Positions 37,970 through 51,000 of a stretch of DNA of 64,000 nt are shown here, in pieces. The stretch spans positions 41,813,601 through 41,877,600 of the forward strand of contig NC_092356.1 of the NCBI RefSeq assembly GCF_963676685.1, written 5' to 3'. Each line of letters starts with the position of its first letter. The stretch's first letter is position 1. Source of the stretch: Mytilus edulis. Lineage: Eukaryota; Mollusca; Bivalvia; Mytilida; Mytilidae. A program made the translations under genes and the position numbers. The notes beneath the pieces were generated by a model that searched no databases, had not been told where the DNA came from, and saw nothing but the letters and a program-made list of their open reading frames with translations.

Positions 37970-39235
37970 GTTACTTTTTGTCTACAATTACCTTTTTATA
38001 TTCGAGCGTCACTGGTAACACTTTTGTAGACGAAACGTACGTCTGGTGTACACAATTTTAATCATCTTGGTATCTATGATGAGTTTATTTACATTAATAA
38101 TGGTTTTGATTATTCTTTCAAGTCCCTTTAAACAAAATTTACGTTGTCATTCATTATGTTTGGCTATATATCAAGGTTTATTTCACATAAGAGTTGAATC
38201 TGAAAATCGAATGTAACGGGAAAAAGTTATCGAGCAATCCACATGAAGGTAAATCGATAAAATGGTTTCGGACGCATGCAATTTGTAACGTGTTTTTTTT
38301 CCAACACAAGTTCGATACTCTACTGGTGGACTATCAGTCCCCGAAGGTATCCCCATATCAGTAGTTAGTACTTCGATATTGACATGATTTATAAAGAAAT
38401 CGTTCTAAAATTGTCCGTTTATAAATTTTGAAATTATAAAGAGACGAAGGTTTTAAGTCCCTCAGGCAAAGTTGACCTTAGTATGATTTGACTTCTTTTA
38501 ATGTATTTTTATCATACAGCTATTCCAACGTCGGTTCCTAAAACCATCGGCTTTCAAATAATTGGTTTAAGTGTTCCTGGTGAAGGGAAAAAGGCGTTTC
38601 CAACGCTTACGATTTTAATTAACGTGGCGTTTTCATTTTTTTAGTAATTAGCCTAACACCACTTTTAGACTTACGTATTTCCTATAACAAATACTTCATA
38701 CAGACTTCAATTTTAGATGAAAATTAAGCACACAATTACTACTTTGGCACACGATTGATTATTTGGAGCACACGCTGGAATATTTCGAGCTCATGATCGC
38801 TCATTTCGAGCAAAAAGTTAAATCACAATAATCAGAACTCCGAGGAAAATTCAAAACGGAAGTTCACTAATCAAATGGCAAAATCAGAATCTTAAACACA
38901 TCAAACGAAAGGATAACAACTGTCATATTCCTGAATAAGTACAGGTATTTCCTACGTAGAAAATGGTGGATTAAACTTGTTTTATAGCTAGCTAAAAAAA
39001 ACACTCACTTGTATGACAGTCGCTTGAAATTCAATTATAATGACAACGATGTGTGAACAAAACAAACAGAAACAATTAGTAAAAATGTCAAAAATTGGGG
39101 TATAGCAGTCAATGTTATGTTCTATTCTAAATCACAATAAACAAACACATATGTAACAAGGAAACTCAAAAAGGCATATAGACCATTTAATGTAGATAAT
39201 GCACATTAGCAAAAATGAAAGACAAGAATACAAAA
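37970..39235 (-). repeat. Right inverted arm flanking PhyH copy 2
   Basis: Reverse complement of 32,935-34,180. At about 38,490-38,510 it keeps the uninterrupted TTAA site (CTTCTTTTAATGTATTT) into which the 3.2-kb element inserted in copy 1. Similarity does not extend to the outermost 255 bases of the duplication (32,678-32,934). Confidence 0.8.
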
Positions 39236-39900
39236 CAAAATATTTAGAAACTAAAAGGCTGGAACGAGAAAATCTGTGAACAAAAGGCAAAAAAAATTTC
39301 AAATGCAATTAAAACGACCTACATGTAAAACACGACAAAAAACACCATTCATACCGATAATCTATTGAAAGTTGGGGTGGTTTTTTTTTGGTTTTTTTAC
39401 AACTCGAGAGTGGATATATATTGCATTAACGGGAACACGCATATCAATATTCTATTCTAATTGCATGCACAAAATATTGTGCAACTTTCTGTCAATTTAT
39501 TTCGAAACTCGAAAATATAATTAGATTATATATGTTATGAAGTAACATTAGTCATTTTAAATGCTATCTGTATTTGTCCGCTGTATAAAACTGCATACTT
39601 ATAGCTCTCGCTATCTTGAGGAATTTTTTTTTTTTAATTATTTTTTAGGTATACATGTACCAAACATCTCCTTTTCGTCACAATTGATTTCAATAAAAAA
39701 AATCTTGGACTTGGTATCACTTCTTATATCATCAAATTCGAAAAGCCAAATGAGTACCATTAAATTAACGATATATTGATCCCTATAAATATTCATTTCA
39801 CGATGTAACATACTCCTAGAGAGGATATCAAGTATAGTAGTATGTTTTAATCTCTTGCTTAATTGTTTGTCAGAAAATATTAAACAAAACCATATTCAAC
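39236..39900. other. Intergenic, nothing supported
   Basis: AT-rich gap between the inverted arm and the TRIM pseudogene; no repeat unit or domain seen. Confidence 0.45.
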
Positions 39901-39946
39901 ATTACAACTTTATTTAAATATAGAGTACAACAAAGTTCAAACAATT

Positions 39947-41857
39947 TCACACATGGCAACTTAATTGGCATGTTACAAAGAACTGATTGCTATTTTTCTT
40001 GAAACGTATAACTCACGGCTGTTGTATTCCAATACTTTCCGCTGGAATAATTCTTAACAGCTTACCGTTGTTACTCAGTACGTGTATATTTTTGGAATAA
40101 TATCCACAAATATACACATTCCCATCACAATCTTTGTCTATACCTCTAGGATTTAGAAGGTTAGCATGTTTGTAGGTAAAGACTTTTGCATCATTTACCA
40201 CATTGGATACTGTACTTTCTCCATCTGCACAAATATAGTTTTTGCGTCCTTGTGCATAGACAAAATATGTGTGCCCGTTTGTTGTTACTTGTTCATTTCG
40301 GACACCACTTGATGAGTTAATCCAGGTTAAAGTTTTGCCAGATGCAAGAATAAATTCCCCATTGAAATGACAGAATCCATGAACTGCATATGTGTTATCA
40401 ATTTTACGGCACAGTGTCATATCATGGATGTTGATGATAAAAAAAAATCTTAAAACTTGCTGAAACAGCAGCGGTTGTGTTATTCATTTGATCTATATCG
40501 TATGGTTGGTTTGGTAGCTTAAGGTTTGTTAGACAGTCTCCGTTGTGATTATACTTTAAGACTTTGGATGAATTACTATGAGTAAATACATATGTATCTT
40601 TCAAAATAATACCACTTAGATAAACATTCGGTCCAGTTAAGTCAATGACTTTGATCACATTTATATTCTCAGAAAAACAAATTACGTTCTTTCCGAATGA
40701 TAATTTCGGATAACTTGCTTTTGTTTCAACTAGTTTAACAACTCCTATAGCTGCAACTCTTTCTGCAAATTGCTCTGTCATATCATTAGTCTCAAGAAGA
40801 ATGGAAACATTCGCCATTTCACTAATCGCTTTAGAAAATACATCATCAAATTTAACCTTATTTTCGGTAATTTTATTCAATTCGAGTAAACACTGCCGTT
40901 CAGACCCATGTTTTAAACAGGTATCAATTATATTACTCCAGTTATCAACCGTATTTTTCAAACTCTCAAGTTCTGTTGACTTTTCGGAAAGTTTGAGACC
41001 TGCTTCCTTCTTCAGTAATTTTATTTCGTCCTTAACTTGTTCTTCAATTTTGTTTAAATGTTTGACAATATTATCCTTTAAGGTGCTGACTTTTGTGAGA
41101 ATAGCTTCAGTTTCATTTTCGAAATCGGTCGTAAAATCTTTCCTGCTTTGTATCAAATCGTACAGCTGTTTGCTGGTTGATTTTAGTTCTGTAGACAATT
41201 CAATTACTTTTTTCGATTTTTTTATTCCTGAAGCTGCCTTTTCGATTGTTACGACATCCTCGCATTTCCTATGTGATAATGTGGCACACAATGTACATAA
41301 TGGTTTCGAATGGTCAACACAGTAAGCCTTTACTACCTCATCAGGATGTTCTTCGCAATATATCAACGAAGAAATGCTTAACGGTTCTTTGTCAGTTGTA
41401 ATGTCCTTCAGCAACACGATCGGATGTTTTGCAGAAATCTTAAACGATTTATGACATTTTCACAAGATTCACAGAACGCTTCTTCACATACAACACACCA
41501 AGATGACGCATTTTTCGATTCATTGTTCGCTTTACAAGAGTCGCATATCTTTTCACTTCTTCTTATTGCTTGTCTATCCATCATTGAAGCAACAAAATGA
41601 TTACCTGGTAATTTTTCAGCCCAGGTATCCGAGTTACCTGTCGAGTCTTCCATCAAAACATCCTGTCGACAAATCGGACACTTAAACGATTTATCGGTTT
41701 TATCCTTCCCTACAGTCGATAAAATGTAATTGTTTATGCATGCCGTGCAGAAGGTATGAAGACATGGTAAATATTTTGGACCTGTAAAAGTCTCCAAGCA
41801 GATGGTACACGTCAATAAATCATCAAAATTATCTGTTTTGTCCGGTGCAATCGCCAT
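39947..41857 (-). pseudogene. TRIM-NHL-like gene with two frameshifts and a stop
   Basis: Start chosen at 41,857, where ATG in a good context (AAAATGG) leads into MAIAPDKTDNFDDLLTC. Order: RING finger (CTICLETF... to CPICRQDV), B-box 1 (CDSCKANNE... CEEAFCESC), B-box 2 (YCEEHPDEVVKAYCVDH... SHRKC), coiled coil, then a C-terminal NHL-like propeller blade (PRGIDKDCDGNVYICGY). RING/B-box proteins of this kind are usually E3 ubiquitin ligases, often in innate immunity. Three lesions break it: a one-base loss at about 41,454 inside B-box 1, an extra base in a nine-A run (plus strand 40,439-40,447), and TGA at 40,013-40,015. Reading on past that TGA gives 21 plausible residues (VIRFKKNSNQFF...) to a stop at 39,947. 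AATAAA (minus) lies at 39,909-39,914. A sequence error could explain the homopolymer shift; all three being errors is less likely. Confidence 0.82.
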
Positions 41858-41890
41858 TTTGACTAACTGCACTTTATACTTCCTTCTCAA

Positions 41891-43660
41891 CTGTTAGGTT
41901 GATATGTAAATTATCTAAGTATATATTTAACTACACCAGATAAACTAAGGTAAATAAATGCACCTTGTCGTAATCATTTTAATGATAATCATTATGGTTG
42001 CATTGATAATCTCAACAATAATCGGTTTTATTTTTTTCGTCTGCATTCTGTTTTTTATATATATAGATTTTATTTTTAAACTTTGAAAGAAAATTATATT
42101 TGATTAATCCATTAAATTCTCCTTTGAGATTTATTTTATAACAATTTTATCTATTGTAGACAGAAAGTTAAACAGTAGCTCCGGAAATACGAGAATCGAT
42201 CTTTTTTTAAATTCTACTAGAAGTTTTAAGTCTCTCTATTTAAGGAATTATGAATAAATTATTTTTCAAGAAGTCATTAAAAACTGTAAAAAAAAATCAA
42301 AATATGAGGAAACAGAAAATATGTGCCATAATGATCTAATTTAAAGAAAATAAATCTTAAAACATACAACTCATTGCTTCCAAGTTGACCAAATATATAG
42401 TCCTTTCTGAAAAAAATTGTTACAGAAGCAGTAAGCCCAATCACATATTTATAAATTTAAAGCATTAGCAATTATACACGAAGGTGTCATAAGCTACAGT
42501 TGGTCCCTATGAAGTTGTTAACCCAATATGAAGTTATTCTGTTTAGTAGTACCAATGAAAGTGTTCAAAATATTTGTTGAACAAACAGAATAGATAAGGT
42601 GGATGCAATATGACCCCAATCGTAGAGGAGGAAAACAATTTTGTTTGTTTAAATTTGAGACATAATTTGATATTCTATGTATTTTATCCTGTATTTTTGT
42701 AAACATGGTAAATTTATACATTGAGCAAGAGTCCAAATATTTGCATTTCAGTCCTGTTGTAAATTCAATGGCACTCTTGATGGTTTATTGACAGAACACC
42801 AGTTAAATACACCTTAACATGCTTGTTATCCATTTTTTTGTTTTATTTGGTTTGGTGTTTTCAGATGCAAGATTAAAAAAATGTTTACAAACAATGGGAA
42901 AATGTTAAGTGATAATAGTTCACAGTGACCATTCTTAGACAGGTCAGCTGAAAAAAAAAACACCTGCACTTTTGAACAGGGAATATGTATGATTGAATGA
43001 TTTTTGGTGTCAAACCCCGATTTCATCACAATGAGCTAAATGTATAATGTGGTATTTTGTTTTTATTGGTGGAGAAAATTGCAGTGCATGTATAGAACCC
43101 CCAACCGTTTACAGCTGGAAATTGAATACTTAGAAACATGTTACTGTTCTACTCAATACAATATCATCACAGCTAGGAGTCTAAACTCAACAAAGTTTTT
43201 TCATTTATTCATTTATTAATGACAACTAACATATTTAAATTTGTTTTGCATTATCAGTACTCTAGTCATTTTATTACTTAGCATGGTTTAAAGTCATATT
43301 TACTTTAAATGCTCATCTCTATAATTCAATACTGCAAATTCAGATTCTTGTCCCTGTAGTTTTCATTATTTATAAAGATGGGAAGGGATATATGTCACAT
43401 AATGAATACTCAAAGCTTGGATTTCAAAGCATTATTTTTAGCAGCATAATTGAAATCACAATAGTAAATCTCACAAATCTAATTTATGGTGACCGTTTTT
43501 GAATGTCTTCCTAAATAGTGCAAATTAAATTGACATTCTTTAATTAATGTATTATTTATTGATTAATTTAGTGAGCTTAATTATGTTACAAAAACATAAT
43601 TTACACAATCAAGAGTTCAAATAGTATAAAATAGATCATTAACTGGCTTCACATGAAGTT
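41891..43660. other. Intergenic, nothing supported
   Basis: AT-rich upstream flank of the TRIM pseudogene. About 42,155-42,280 weakly resembles 10,240-10,340 (AGACAGAAAGT, then ACTAGAAGTTT), a scrap of another dispersed repeat. No gene supported. Confidence 0.45.
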
Positions 43661-43664
43661 TGTT

Positions 43665-44175
43665 CTTTTGTTGTGTTTTATTTTAACACAACTCTTCAAT
43701 GTTAATGGAGGGTAAATTGCTAAATAACATGTTGAACCCCTCCATATTCTTATATGCAAATCCAAGGTCAGACCTTTATAAACCAGTGTTTTAAGTTAAT
43801 TGATATTTTCTATTATTATCTATAATTTTTTTATGGTATAAATCAGGTAGTTGGTGTTCTCATTTGAAGTGATTTTTTTATCCCCAACATTTCTTAGTTT
43901 ACTCTTTGATAAGGGTTTTTGCCCATTGTTGTGTTGGTATTTTTAACCACTGTTCAACGTTAAGGAGGGTAAAGTGCAAAAACACTGTTGAACCCCTGCA
44001 TATTTTTTATATGCAAGTCCAAGACCAGGAACTTAAAAACAAGTGGTTAATGTTGGTTGTTATCTTCAGTAATTATTTGTAGTTTTTGTTAAGATATAAG
44101 TCAGACAGTTGGTTTTATCATTTGCAACGCTTCATTTTTTTTATCACCAGCATTGCTTAGTTTACTATACGCCAG
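43665..44175. repeat. Two-unit direct duplication, about 255 bp each
   Basis: The first unit (about 43,665-43,915) and the second (about 43,930-44,170) share GTTGAACCCCTCCATATTC versus GTTGAACCCCTGCATATTT, ATATGCAA, and TTGCTTAGTTTACT near the end, with moderate divergence. Non-coding. Confidence 0.65.
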
Positions 44176-44779
44176 TTATCCCATAGTCCGTTTCTATATA
44201 TGGTGGTGTTTGTTTTTGTAGCTGTTCAGTGTTTCTGTTGCTGCTGTGTTTTCCTCTGATAGTTGATGTGTTACCTTCAGTTTTGGTTTGTGACCCAGAT
44301 TTGTTTCAGTTAAGTTGATTTATGACTATTACATATACAACTATTGCCTTAATTTATTGATTGATTGTTGAAAGACCATGGTGATATGTTTTAGTTCACA
44401 TCTTTGTTCTTTGGTTTTTATGGATAGTTGTCTGCAATCATTCTGGATCTCCCTTTTTTATTAGTTCAACACAACTAACTGTCACAAAATTTGTTCAGAT
44501 GTCATTAGCCATATGCATCATAAAGAAATAAATAGGGACAACTTTTTTTTTTTAAAGTTTATTAGACAATGTCAGAAATATAGTAAAGTTTTATTTATAC
44601 TAAAAAGTATAAAAAGCATCACAGTCAATTTTTTCAATTTCTGAACCATATATAAAAAATAATTGTATAAAAATATATCTATGAAAAATTGTATTTTGCT
44701 GTAGTACATGTATATGAAAATTAAATTAATTTGTTCATAAATATCAAATATATAAATAAATACAAAATATAACAAATAA

Positions 44780-45021
44780 CTTTATTGAAGTCATGGACGG
44801 ATATTTATCACATGAAAATACCCAACTGGACGGATTTCATTCACCTCGAATAGATAATATCATTTTCATTAAAAAAAATTATTTAAAAAATATTTAAAAT
44901 CTATCAAGAAAAGAAAATTTTAAACAGAAATGTAGCTAATAGGTAGAAATATAAATATATTATATTTGTCCATGTTCAGATTCCATTGTCCATTTAAATG
45001 AATCAGTTGTGATCAAAGTCC
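44780..45021 (-). other. 3' untranslated region of the membrane-protein gene
   Basis: Follows the stop codon at 45,022-45,024 on the minus strand. AATAAA on that strand at 44,781-44,786 is a likely polyadenylation signal about 240 bases after the stop. Confidence 0.55.
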
Positions 45022-48000
45022 TCATAGTATAGGTGTCGTTGTTCCATCATACACTGATATTTTACCAGGGTCTGCTGTTGACGTCTGACTGTCATTGACA
45101 CGATATGGTGATTTACTTCCAGATGACCGACCATCCTCAGATTCATTAGAGGGAGGTGTATTTTGACCTGATGGTGCTGGTGATCCACCATTAGATGCTG
45201 GTGCCCATCGGGCAGCATTCTTGGACATTGGCTGTGGTGTAGGGGTACCAGAACCTGAGGACCCGGGTTTATTATTTGACATGGCGTCTAGGTCTGCAGA
45301 CAGATTGGGCTCAACCACTTCAGATGGATGTGGTGCAATTTTAGGGCCAGAGCTTGCTATCAAAGGATCAAATGAAGACATCATATGACGTTTTTCAGCG
45401 TGCCAATCACCTTTGGGAGGGAAGTCCTGAAATGGAAAAAAGATATTTATAATTTTTTGTTGCAGGGATTAAGCGGTAAATACAAATTTACAGCCGAAAT
45501 AATAACTATAACTAACACAAAATGTTAAATAACAAAAGTTACTTGATGAAGTTAAGTGTGACGTCCATTTTCACAAACTAGTACACAATCTTATTGAGGG
45601 GCCAGCTGAGAACCAACTCTGGGTGCGGGATTTTCTTCGCTGTGTTGAAGACCCATAGGTGGACTTTGGCTGTTGTCTGTTTTTTGTTAGGGTTTTTCAA
45701 GCTGTAGTTTGAATTAAATATTTTTGCTATGGCTATAATATTTATAAAGCAATCAAGTCCAAGAATTGTCCTTCCAATTCCTCAGTGATTAAGGTTATAC
45801 TTAGTCTAATTTACTGATCATTTATCTATAAAATTGAGAAAGGAAATGGGGAATGTGTCAAAGCAACAACAACCCAACCATAGAGCAGACAACAGCCTAT
45901 CTATGTATCTTTTTATCCTTCTTAAGATAAAACGTCAAGGGCTTAAAAAAAACAATTCAACACTGCCATATCTTTAGTTTTACATTTCAGAAACCTCTTG
46001 AGTGTTTTTTTTTATATGCGACTATGTTTTTTTTGGTTTTACTTGGAGGCATTGGGTTTTGATAGAAGATCTTTGGTAGCATCTCTAGAATTAAATTCAT
46101 TCATATCTTGGCTAATATAAAAGAGAATCACAAACTAGAAAACATTTCAGGGCCTACAGTAGGTCTTCAATGCAACACTGCATGCCCCTAAACACACTTT
46201 TATTTATACTTATTAAACCTTGTCAATAGATATTGTTTGTTGGAAAATTTCCAGAAACACACACTTTTATATAAAATGATGATAAACAATAAAGACAAAC
46301 CAAAATAACTTACCGTTTTATCTGGATTGTTAAAATCTGCAAATAAAAATTAAAAAAAATTATAATTAACTTTATTGCTAAAGCAAATTAAAAGTTCTAT
46401 TGAATATACTCATTTATAAATTTATTTCCTTCTGAAGCACCGCATGAAACAAAACAAAAAGGCTGAGCTTACTTATGACTTACAATCTAATAATATATAG
46501 TATAAATAATATATTTTTTAATGTTCAAGCAAAATTCTGAAACTTGCATACAAAATAATACAAAAATTGTAATAAAAAAAAAATTCAATGCTTTCACATG
46601 TTAAATAAAACTAGAGGCTCTAAAGAGCCTGTGTCGCTCACCTTGGTCTATGTGAATATTAAAAAAAGGACACAGATGGATTCATGACAAAATTTTGTTT
46701 TGTTGATGGTGATGTGTATGTTCATCTTACTTTACTGAACATTCTTGCAGCTAACAATTATTTCTATCTATATTGAACTTGGCCCAGAAGTTTCAGTGGA
46801 AAATGTTAGTAAAAATTTACAAGTTTTATGAAAATTGTTAAAAATTGACTATAAAGGGCAATAACTCCTAAAGGGGTCAACTGACCATGTTGACTTATTT
46901 GTAAATCTTACTATGCTGAACATTATTGCAGTTTACAGTTTATCTCTATCTATAATAATATTCAAGGTAATAACCAAAAACAGCAAAATTTCCTTAAAAT
47001 TACCAATTCAGGGCCAGCAACCCAACAACGGGTTGTCCGATTCATCTAACCTTTTCAGGGCAGATAGATCTTGACCTGATAAACAATTTTACTCCATGTC
47101 AGATTTGCTCTAAATGCTTTGGTTTTTCAGTTATAAGCCAAAAACTGCATTTTACCCCTATGTTCTATTTTTAGCCATGGTGGCCATCTTGGTTGGTTGG
47201 CCGGGTCACGCCACACATTTTTAAAACTAGATACCCCAAAGATGACTGTGGCCAAGTTTGGATTAATTTGGCCCTGTAGTTTCAGAGGAGAAGATTTTTG
47301 TAAAAGATTACTAAGATTTACGAAAAATGGTTAAAAATTGACTATAAAGGGCAATAACTCCTAAAGGGGTCAACTGACCATTTCAGTCATGTTGACTGAT
47401 TTGTAAATCTTACTTTGCTGAACATTATTGCAGTTTACAGTTTATCTCTATCTTTAATAATATTCAAGATAATAACCAAAAACAGCAAAATTTCCTTAAA
47501 ATTACCAATTCAGGGGCAGCAACCCAACAAGGGGTTGTCCGATTCATCTGAAAATTTCAGGGCAGATAGATCTTGACCTGATTAACAATTGTACCTCATG
47601 TCAGATTTGCTCTAAATGCTTTGGTTTTTGAGTTATAAGCCAAAAACTGCATTTTACCCCTATGTTCTATTTTTAGCCATGGCGGCCATCTTGGTTGGTT
47701 GGCCGGGTCACGCCACACATTTTTTAAACTAGATACCCCAAAGATAACTGTGGCCAAGTTTGGATTAATTTGGCCCTGTAGTTCAAGAGGAGAAGATTTT
47801 TGTAAAAGATTACTTAGATTTACGAAAAATGGTTAAAAATTGACTATAAAGGGCAATAACTCCTAAAGGGGTCAACTGACCATTTCGGTCATGTTGACTT
47901 ATTTGTGAATTTTACTTTGCTGAACATTATTGTAGTTTACAGTTTATCTCTATCTTTAATAATATTCAAGATAATAACCAAAAACAGCAAAATTTCCTTA

Positions 48001-51000
48001 AAATTACCAATTCAGGGGCAGCAACCCAACAAGGGGTTGTCCGATTCATCTGAAAATTTCAGGGCAGATAGATCTTGACCTGATAAACAATTATACCCCA
48101 TGTCAGATTTGCCCTAAATGCTTTGGTTTTTGAGTTATAAGCCAAAAACTGCATTTTACCCCTATGGTCTATTTTTAGCCATGGCGGCCATCTTGGTTGG
48201 TTGGCCGGGTCAAGCCACACATTTTTTAAACTAGATACCCCAATGATGATTGTGGCCAAGTTTGGATTAATTTGGCCCAGTAGTTTCAGAAGAGAAGATT
48301 TTTGTAAAAGTTAACGACGACGGACGCAGGACGACGACGGACGCAGGACGCCGGACGCCGGACGCAAAGTGATGGGAAAAGCTCACTTGGCCCTTCGGGC
48401 CAGGTGAGCTAAAAATACATGATAAATTTGTGTCTACTTCTAATAAAAATATCCTGCTTTTTAAAAACTTACTGCTTGCAATTCAGATATTCAAACACAT
48501 CTCAATTTTAATATGTTTCATTTTCATTCCAAATCAAAGAGACTAAAGTCATGATGTAAATTAACATTCAGTTGTATTTCAATAAATCAATTATAGAGCA
48601 CTTTTTACACATATAATACACATACCAAATGAAGGATTGTCAGCTGACATTCGGTCTGAATCATCCATGAAATCTCCAAGAGAGGCTTGTGATCCATATG
48701 AGTTGGCAGTGTCACCACCTTGACATAAAATGTACTTCTCAACCCATGGTATATGACTCCTGAAAGGTAATTTGTATATCATTTATTAAGTTTCAGTCAT
48801 AAAAAACAGATGTATTTACTGTGCAATAAAAGAAACACTTGAAGTCTTCGCAATAAAACAAGAGGCTCTCAAGAGCCTGAATCGCTCACCTTGATTTTTT
48901 GGCATTTTATCTTTTGTTTAAGAGTTTAAGTGTCTAATTTCATCGTACTTTGTTTTTTTGGTTAAATGTATATTAATAAGTGTTTGAAAATGCAGGTTTT
49001 TGTCATACTTTCTTCAAATGCAAAAGAAAAAGTGGATTTCAATTGAGGATCCCTATTGAAGATTTCGAAATACCAATTTTGTCAACAATTTAAAACAAAG
49101 CAATCAATTTTACCATTGATATAGTATTTTAAGAGCATGAAGAAGCAAACAAACAAAATAAAAATAAATTTGAAGGCCCCTTTAAAGGTTTTGTAGGTCT
49201 ATGACAGCCATCTTGCACGTAAAACCCCCATTGGCATTTTGAAATGTTGGCAGGTATGCATATTGGTGATCAATTCAAGATAACAGCAAAAATCATATCA
49301 TTCAACTTAAGTTTGGTTGGAATTGGTTCAGTAGTTTCAAAGGAGAAGATTTTTTAAAGTTTACAAACATGATAAACAAATGGTGTAAAATTGTCCTTAA
49401 AGGGCAATAACTCCTTAAGGGGTCAACTGACAATTTTGATCATATAGACTTATTTGTAGATCTTACTTTGCTGAACATATTTGATGTTTACAGTTTATCT
49501 GTATCATTAATACTGTTCAAGATACAAACTTTCCTTAAAACTACCAATTTAGTGGCAGCAACCCAACAATGGGTTATATGATTCATCTGAAAATTACAGG
49601 GCCGATAGAACATTACCTGATGAACACTTTAACCTCACGTCAGATTTGCTTTAACTGCTTTGGTTTTTGAGATATAAGCCAAAAACTGCATTTTACCTCT
49701 ATGTTCTATTTTTAGTCATGGCGGCCATGTTTTTGATGAAACAGAAAATAAAACACAAACTTTATTTGAGATACCCTAAAGATCATTCAGCTTAAGTTTG
49801 GTTGGAATTGGTTCAGTAGTTTCAGAGAAGAAGATGTTTGAAATAGTTTACACCAGATGGACAAGGAATGACGATGACAATGGACACCAAGTGATGGCTA
49901 AAGCTCACCGTTCCGAACCGTTCCTTCCGAACGGTGAGCTAAAAAGATATTAGAGATGCTTAAAATGCATATGATTCAACTGTGTTTACTGAGTATTTTA
50001 AAAGTTGTCTGCCCTAATTTGTAACTTTGAAAATTATATATAGAAGAAATAAAGTTTTAGATATTATAAAGTGTATATGATATGATATAGTACCGCACAT
50101 GGTAACAACTGTCAACCAATATACTGTAAATTCAGAAATTATTGCGAGGTTTTTATTATTGCGAAAAATGCGACAGACTTGTAAACGCAATAGTTTAAAC
50201 TCGCATTTTTAAATCATTCATATGAATTAAACAGGATTTTTCTCAAAATCGTTATAATTAAAATCGCATTTTAGTCTAAAATGACAAAATCGCAATAATA
50301 AATGCACGCAATAATTTCTCAATTTACAGTAATCCTCCAACCAGAGCTCTTGGATTATATGGTTGATACATCAAATAGTTATAAACAGAGATATATCTAA
50401 TACAAAAAGGCGCTCAATTTTTTCCAGAACAGCTCCATGTTTTGAAAAACCCACAAAATCAAATCTAACTTGTGATGCTGTCAAATTGACCCACATCTCT
50501 TTTAATTTACATTTATTCTCATACCAAGAAGTCTAAATGCAGTATTTCTTTTTTTTAAAACAGATCAAAGATTATGTTTGCAGAAAAAATTTCCCCAAAC
50601 CACACCTCTTGCTATCTATCAAAGGTAGTTGAATAAAAATTTCTAACGAAACTAACTGAAATCTCAAACAGATAATGGGAGATAACTCCCACAAATTCAA
50701 TAAAAAGAGGAAACTTACTCTCTTCTCTTCCATCTGTAGACTATCAACAGTACAATCACTACAATCAGTAATATGCCAATGATAATCAAAGCAATCATCC
50801 ATGGCCGCAACAAACAGTTTGGATTATCTTCTGGACAAGCACACTGGTAATAGTCTATGTAGTCATAACACACAAATGGATCTGGACAAGGGGAGCTAAT
50901 ACACTCGTTGATATTCTCTTCACAATGGATACCAGTCCAACCAGAGGCACATATACAGTTGTAGTTGATATCGAAACTTTCAATAGCCCTACGGTAATGT

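Noticed and set aside
40801..41325. 174-residue frame (+)
   Set aside because: Antisense shadow of the TRIM coiled-coil region.
46760..48310. Regularly spaced repeats that could suggest a CRISPR-like array
   Set aside because: Units are 502 bp, contiguous and without unique spacers, in a eukaryotic intron.
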